A stretch of 16,945 bases of DNA from Clostridia bacterium (GTDB lineage: Bacteria > Bacillota > Clostridia > Oscillospirales > CAG-272), in NCBI GenBank assembly GCA_900753285.1, contig CAADYN010000065.1, positions 1 to 16,945 on the forward strand. Reading direction: 5' to 3'. A model generated the notes under the pieces. That model was given only the letters and a program-made list of their open reading frames with translations, was not told where the DNA came from and searched no databases. A program made the translations under genes and the position numbers. Shown here one piece after another: positions 14,973-16,945 of the stretch (positions are counted from its first letter, which is position 1; every line of letters starts with the position of its first letter).

Positions 14973-15542
14973 ATGACGAAAAGCATATACATTATTCTGA
15001 CACGCTCCGATACTTTTTTCTCACGGCTCATAGGTTTCTTAACAAAAGAGCCGTTCACTCACGCATCCATTGCCTTCGACGATTCTCTTGACAGAATGTA
15101 CTCGTTCGCAAGACTGAATCCGAAAATGCCGCTCCCCGCAGGACTGAAGGAAGAAAACATCCACCGCGGATTCTACAAGAACAAGGGTCACATCCCGTGC
15201 GAGCTTCTCACCTTCACCGTAGACGAGCGGACATACTGGGAGGCAAAGGACTACATAAACTCCATGCTGATGAAGCGGGACAAGCTGCGTTATTCGATAG
15301 CGGGACTTCTCCTATGTAAGCTCGGCATAAAGTACGAATTCAGGAATCACTTCTTCTGCTCGCAGTTTGTGTCAAAGGTGCTTGCCGAAAGCTGTCGTAT
15401 GAAGCTGCCGAAGCACTCCTCGCTCATGCATCCATCCGATTTGCTTTACGTTTCCGGAGTTTCTCCCGTGTATTCCGGCGAGCTTGAGGATATAAGGACG
15501 CTGACGCCGCCGCGTTATTATACGAGAAAGGTCAGGGCATAA
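14973..15542 (+). CDS. Permuted NlpC/P60 (YiiX-like) papain-fold protein
   Basis: A 189-residue protein resembling the permuted NlpC/P60 group, in which the catalytic histidine comes before the cysteine. FTHASIAFD (28-36) gives His30, and FFCSQFVSKVL (127-137) gives Cys129 at the start of a helix. These could form a cysteine peptidase or amidase site acting on peptide, amide or thioester bonds. No clear signal peptide is seen, so a cytoplasmic place is likely. AAGGA (14958-14962) lies 10 bases before the ATG. It is first in an operon with a VTT membrane protein and YccF. The fold call rests on spacing of the two motifs; substrate unknown. Confidence 0.72.
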   Translation: MTKSIYIILTRSDTFFSRLIGFLTKEPFTHASIAFDDSLDRMYSFARLNPKMPLPAGLKEENIHRGFYKNKGHIPCELLTFTVDERTYWEAKDYINSMLMKRDKLRYSIAGLLLCKLGIKYEFRNHFFCSQFVSKVLAESCRMKLPKHSSLMHPSDLLYVSGVSPVYSGELEDIRTLTPPRYYTRKVRA

Positions 15543-15543
15543 T

Positions 15544-16317
15544 ATGGACACGGAATACCAAAAAAGGACGCTTAATCCCGTGAGAAAGGAGCCGACCTGT
15601 GTGAGCCGACGCGAAATCAAGGAAAAGAAACACTTAACTCTAAATCAAAAACGGGCGATTGCCTGCGTTATCACTGTCGCTTATATTGCGGTTCTGGTTT
15701 TATTATTCATATACATCGGAAAGCCGTTTGTTAAACTGCTCGACAATCCGGGACAGTTCAAGGAATGGGTACAGTCGCACGGAATCTGGGGATATGTCGT
15801 GTACGTGCTCATGACCGCGCTGCAGGTTTTTGCCGCGATAATCCCGGGAGAGCCGTTTGAAATAGCTGCGGGATATGCGTTCGGGTGGTTCGGCGGAACT
15901 CTGCTTGCAATGCTCGGAATCGCTCTCGGACAAGCTATCGTATTCGGGATAATCAGAAAGTTCGGCAGGCGCGCGCTTGACCTCTTCATACCGCAGTCAA
16001 AGGTTGAATCCATAAAATTCTTCCGAGACACGGGGAATATGTTCAGGATGATGTTCCTACTGTTCTTCATCCCCGGCACACCGAAGGATCTTCTCACATA
16101 CTGCGTCGCGCTCACGAAAATAGATTTTGTCTCGTTCATTACGATAACGATGATAGCACGCGTGCCGTCGATACTGTCCTCTACACTCAGCGGAGACGCG
16201 CTTTCAAGCGGAAACTACCTCTTCGCGGGAATAATCATAGGCATATCGGCAGTCGTTGCGGTTGTCGGCATGGTTATCTACTCTAAAAAGAAAAAATCAC
16301 TTGACACAAAGAAGTAA
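15544..16317 (+). CDS. VTT-domain (DedA/TVP38/TMEM64-type) membrane protein
   Basis: A 257-residue inner-membrane protein with about six hydrophobic segments (about 38-59, 80-100, 103-137, 165-178, 190-206, 225-246). The VTT core shows PGEPFEIAAGYAFGWFGG (101-118) with a re-entrant-type Pro-Gly motif, then FIPGTPKDLLTY (175-186) and ARVPS (206-210). The family is thought to flip or move lipids, including undecaprenyl phosphate and phospholipids. The start is uncertain: ATG 15544 follows the previous stop directly with AAAGG 12 bases upstream, while GTG 15601 has a better site (AAAGGAG, 15585-15591, 9 bases away) and would give 238 residues. Both keep the whole membrane domain. Confidence 0.88.
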   Translation: MDTEYQKRTLNPVRKEPTCVSRREIKEKKHLTLNQKRAIACVITVAYIAVLVLLFIYIGKPFVKLLDNPGQFKEWVQSHGIWGYVVYVLMTALQVFAAIIPGEPFEIAAGYAFGWFGGTLLAMLGIALGQAIVFGIIRKFGRRALDLFIPQSKVESIKFFRDTGNMFRMMFLLFFIPGTPKDLLTYCVALTKIDFVSFITITMIARVPSILSSTLSGDALSSGNYLFAGIIIGISAVVAVVGMVIYSKKKKSLDTKK

Positions 16318-16329
16318 CAGGAGGACAAA

Positions 16330-16689
16330 ATGGGACTTCTCGGCAACATAATATGGTTTATCTGCGGCGGATTCTGGCAGGGACTTTCGTGGACTCTCGC
16401 GGGAATACTGTGGTGCGTAACCATCGTCGGAATACCGATAGGAATGCAGTGCTTCAAATTCGCGTCGCTCGCTTTCTTCCCGTTCGGAAAGGAGATAGTC
16501 TACGGAGGCGGTGCGGTTTCGCTTATTGCCAACATAATCTGGATAATAGTGAGCGGAATCCCTCTCGCAATATCCGCCCTCACAAACGGACTGCTCTTGT
16601 GCCTTACGATTATAGGAATCCCGTTCGGAAAGCAGTGCTTTAAGTTTGCGCGTCTCGCACTCTCCCCCTTCGGAGCGGCTGTTGTATAA
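16330..16689 (+). CDS. YccF domain-containing membrane protein
   Basis: A 119-residue membrane protein built from two similar halves (about 2-57 and 62-116). Each half has NIIW, then GIP(I/F)G, QCFKFA and PFG, which is the double YccF (DUF307) layout. Four hydrophobic stretches suggest an all-membrane protein. Function is unknown in the family. AGGAGG (16319-16324) lies 5 bases before the ATG and 12 bases separate it from the VTT gene, so the two are cotranscribed. The operon ends just after it in a strong terminator. Confidence 0.92.
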   Translation: MGLLGNIIWFICGGFWQGLSWTLAGILWCVTIVGIPIGMQCFKFASLAFFPFGKEIVYGGGAVSLIANIIWIIVSGIPLAISALTNGLLLCLTIIGIPFGKQCFKFARLALSPFGAAVV

Positions 16690-16691
16690 TA

Positions 16692-16749
16692 AAAATAAGC
16701 TGTGTATCGGCGAAGTCAATCCAAAACCGACGCACAGCTTATTTTATTT
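16692..16749. terminator. Bidirectional terminator after yccF-like gene
   Basis: A 13-bp perfect stem pairs AAAATAAGCTGTG (16692-16704) with 16733-16745, with an inner TCGG/CCGA helix. It lies between convergent genes and is T-rich on both strands. Confidence 0.9.
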
Positions 16750-16759
16750 CAGTTTATAT

Positions 16760-16945
16760 TCAGCAAACTTCGATGAGTTCCTTCGGGCAGTCTGTGAGGT
16801 CGCGCTTTCCGCCCTTTGTTACGAGAACCATATCCTCGATACGGCAGCCGTACTTGCCTTCAATGTAGATACCGGGTTCTGCTGTAACTATTTGTCCTGC
16901 CTTAAGAGTAGCGTCGCCCATTCTTGCGTGGAGACCGGGCTGTTC
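16760..16945 (-). CDS. M24 family Xaa-Pro aminopeptidase, C-terminal fragment
   Basis: The - strand is open from the window edge to a TGA at 16762-16760, giving the last 61 residues of a gene that begins outside. They match the end of M24 (pita-bread fold) peptidases of the aminopeptidase P/PepQ group: VTAEPGIYIEGKYG carries one metal-ligand glutamate, and CRIEDMVLVT carries the second, followed by the usual KGGKRDLTDCPKELIEV ending. These enzymes remove N-terminal residues before proline or cleave Xaa-Pro dipeptides, using two metal ions in the cytoplasm. Whether it is the aminopeptidase or the dipeptidase form cannot be told from this piece. Confidence 0.9.
   Translation of the reverse strand, partial: EQPGLHARMGDATLKAGQIVTAEPGIYIEGKYGCRIEDMVLVTKGGKRDLTDCPKELIEVC

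Noticed and set aside
16330..16689. Internal duplication of the YccF protein as novel
   Set aside because: The two-copy layout is the normal architecture of this family.

Overview
The window looks like a chromosomal segment of a Bacillota bacterium, most likely class Clostridia from the gut. Base composition is near 50% GC. Shine-Dalgarno sequences are strong (GGAGG types), and promoters fit the sigma-A consensus with 17-18 bp spacers and several extended -10 elements. The protein families (DUF1854, YoaP-type GNAT, an S-layer-homology M23 peptidase, a short phage holin) also fit Clostridia. No CRISPR array, tRNA, rRNA, transposase or integrase was seen.

Left part (1-5383). A three-gene operon on the + strand runs ABC half-exporter (5' end outside the window), DUF1854 protein, ABC half-exporter. 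Both transporters carry an extra cytoplasmic N-terminal region ending in a four-cysteine zinc ribbon, placed before an otherwise ordinary exporter core. The DUF1854 protein has a charged, probably disordered N-terminus. This triad is the most unusual system here. DUF1854 proteins are known beside ABC transporters, including in cyanophycin loci of Proteobacteria, but what this version exports cannot be read from the sequence. A strong bidirectional terminator closes it.

Middle (5395-12830). A YoaP-like acetyltransferase on the - strand shares a divergent promoter region with a second ABC exporter pair on the + strand. That pair is translationally coupled, both genes probably starting at TTG, and its motifs show a classic heterodimer with one degenerate ATP site. 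Next come a ThuA-like protein with its own promoter, a membrane-anchored PpiC-type foldase on the - strand, and a small CxxC heavy-metal-associated protein with a possible operator at its transcription start.

Right part (12829-16945). A - strand zinc-ribbon membrane protein is followed by an isolated phage-type lysis cassette: a small membrane protein of phage type, an M23 endolysin with an SLH-like tail, and a holin-like protein. The cassette has its own promoter, and a hairpin lies on each side of it. Then comes a second operon of cell-envelope genes: a permuted NlpC/P60-like protein, a VTT-domain membrane protein and YccF. The window ends in the C-terminal 61 codons of an M24 (Xaa-Pro) aminopeptidase on the - strand. 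Intergenic regions are short, none over 300 bases, and mostly hold the promoters and terminators listed.
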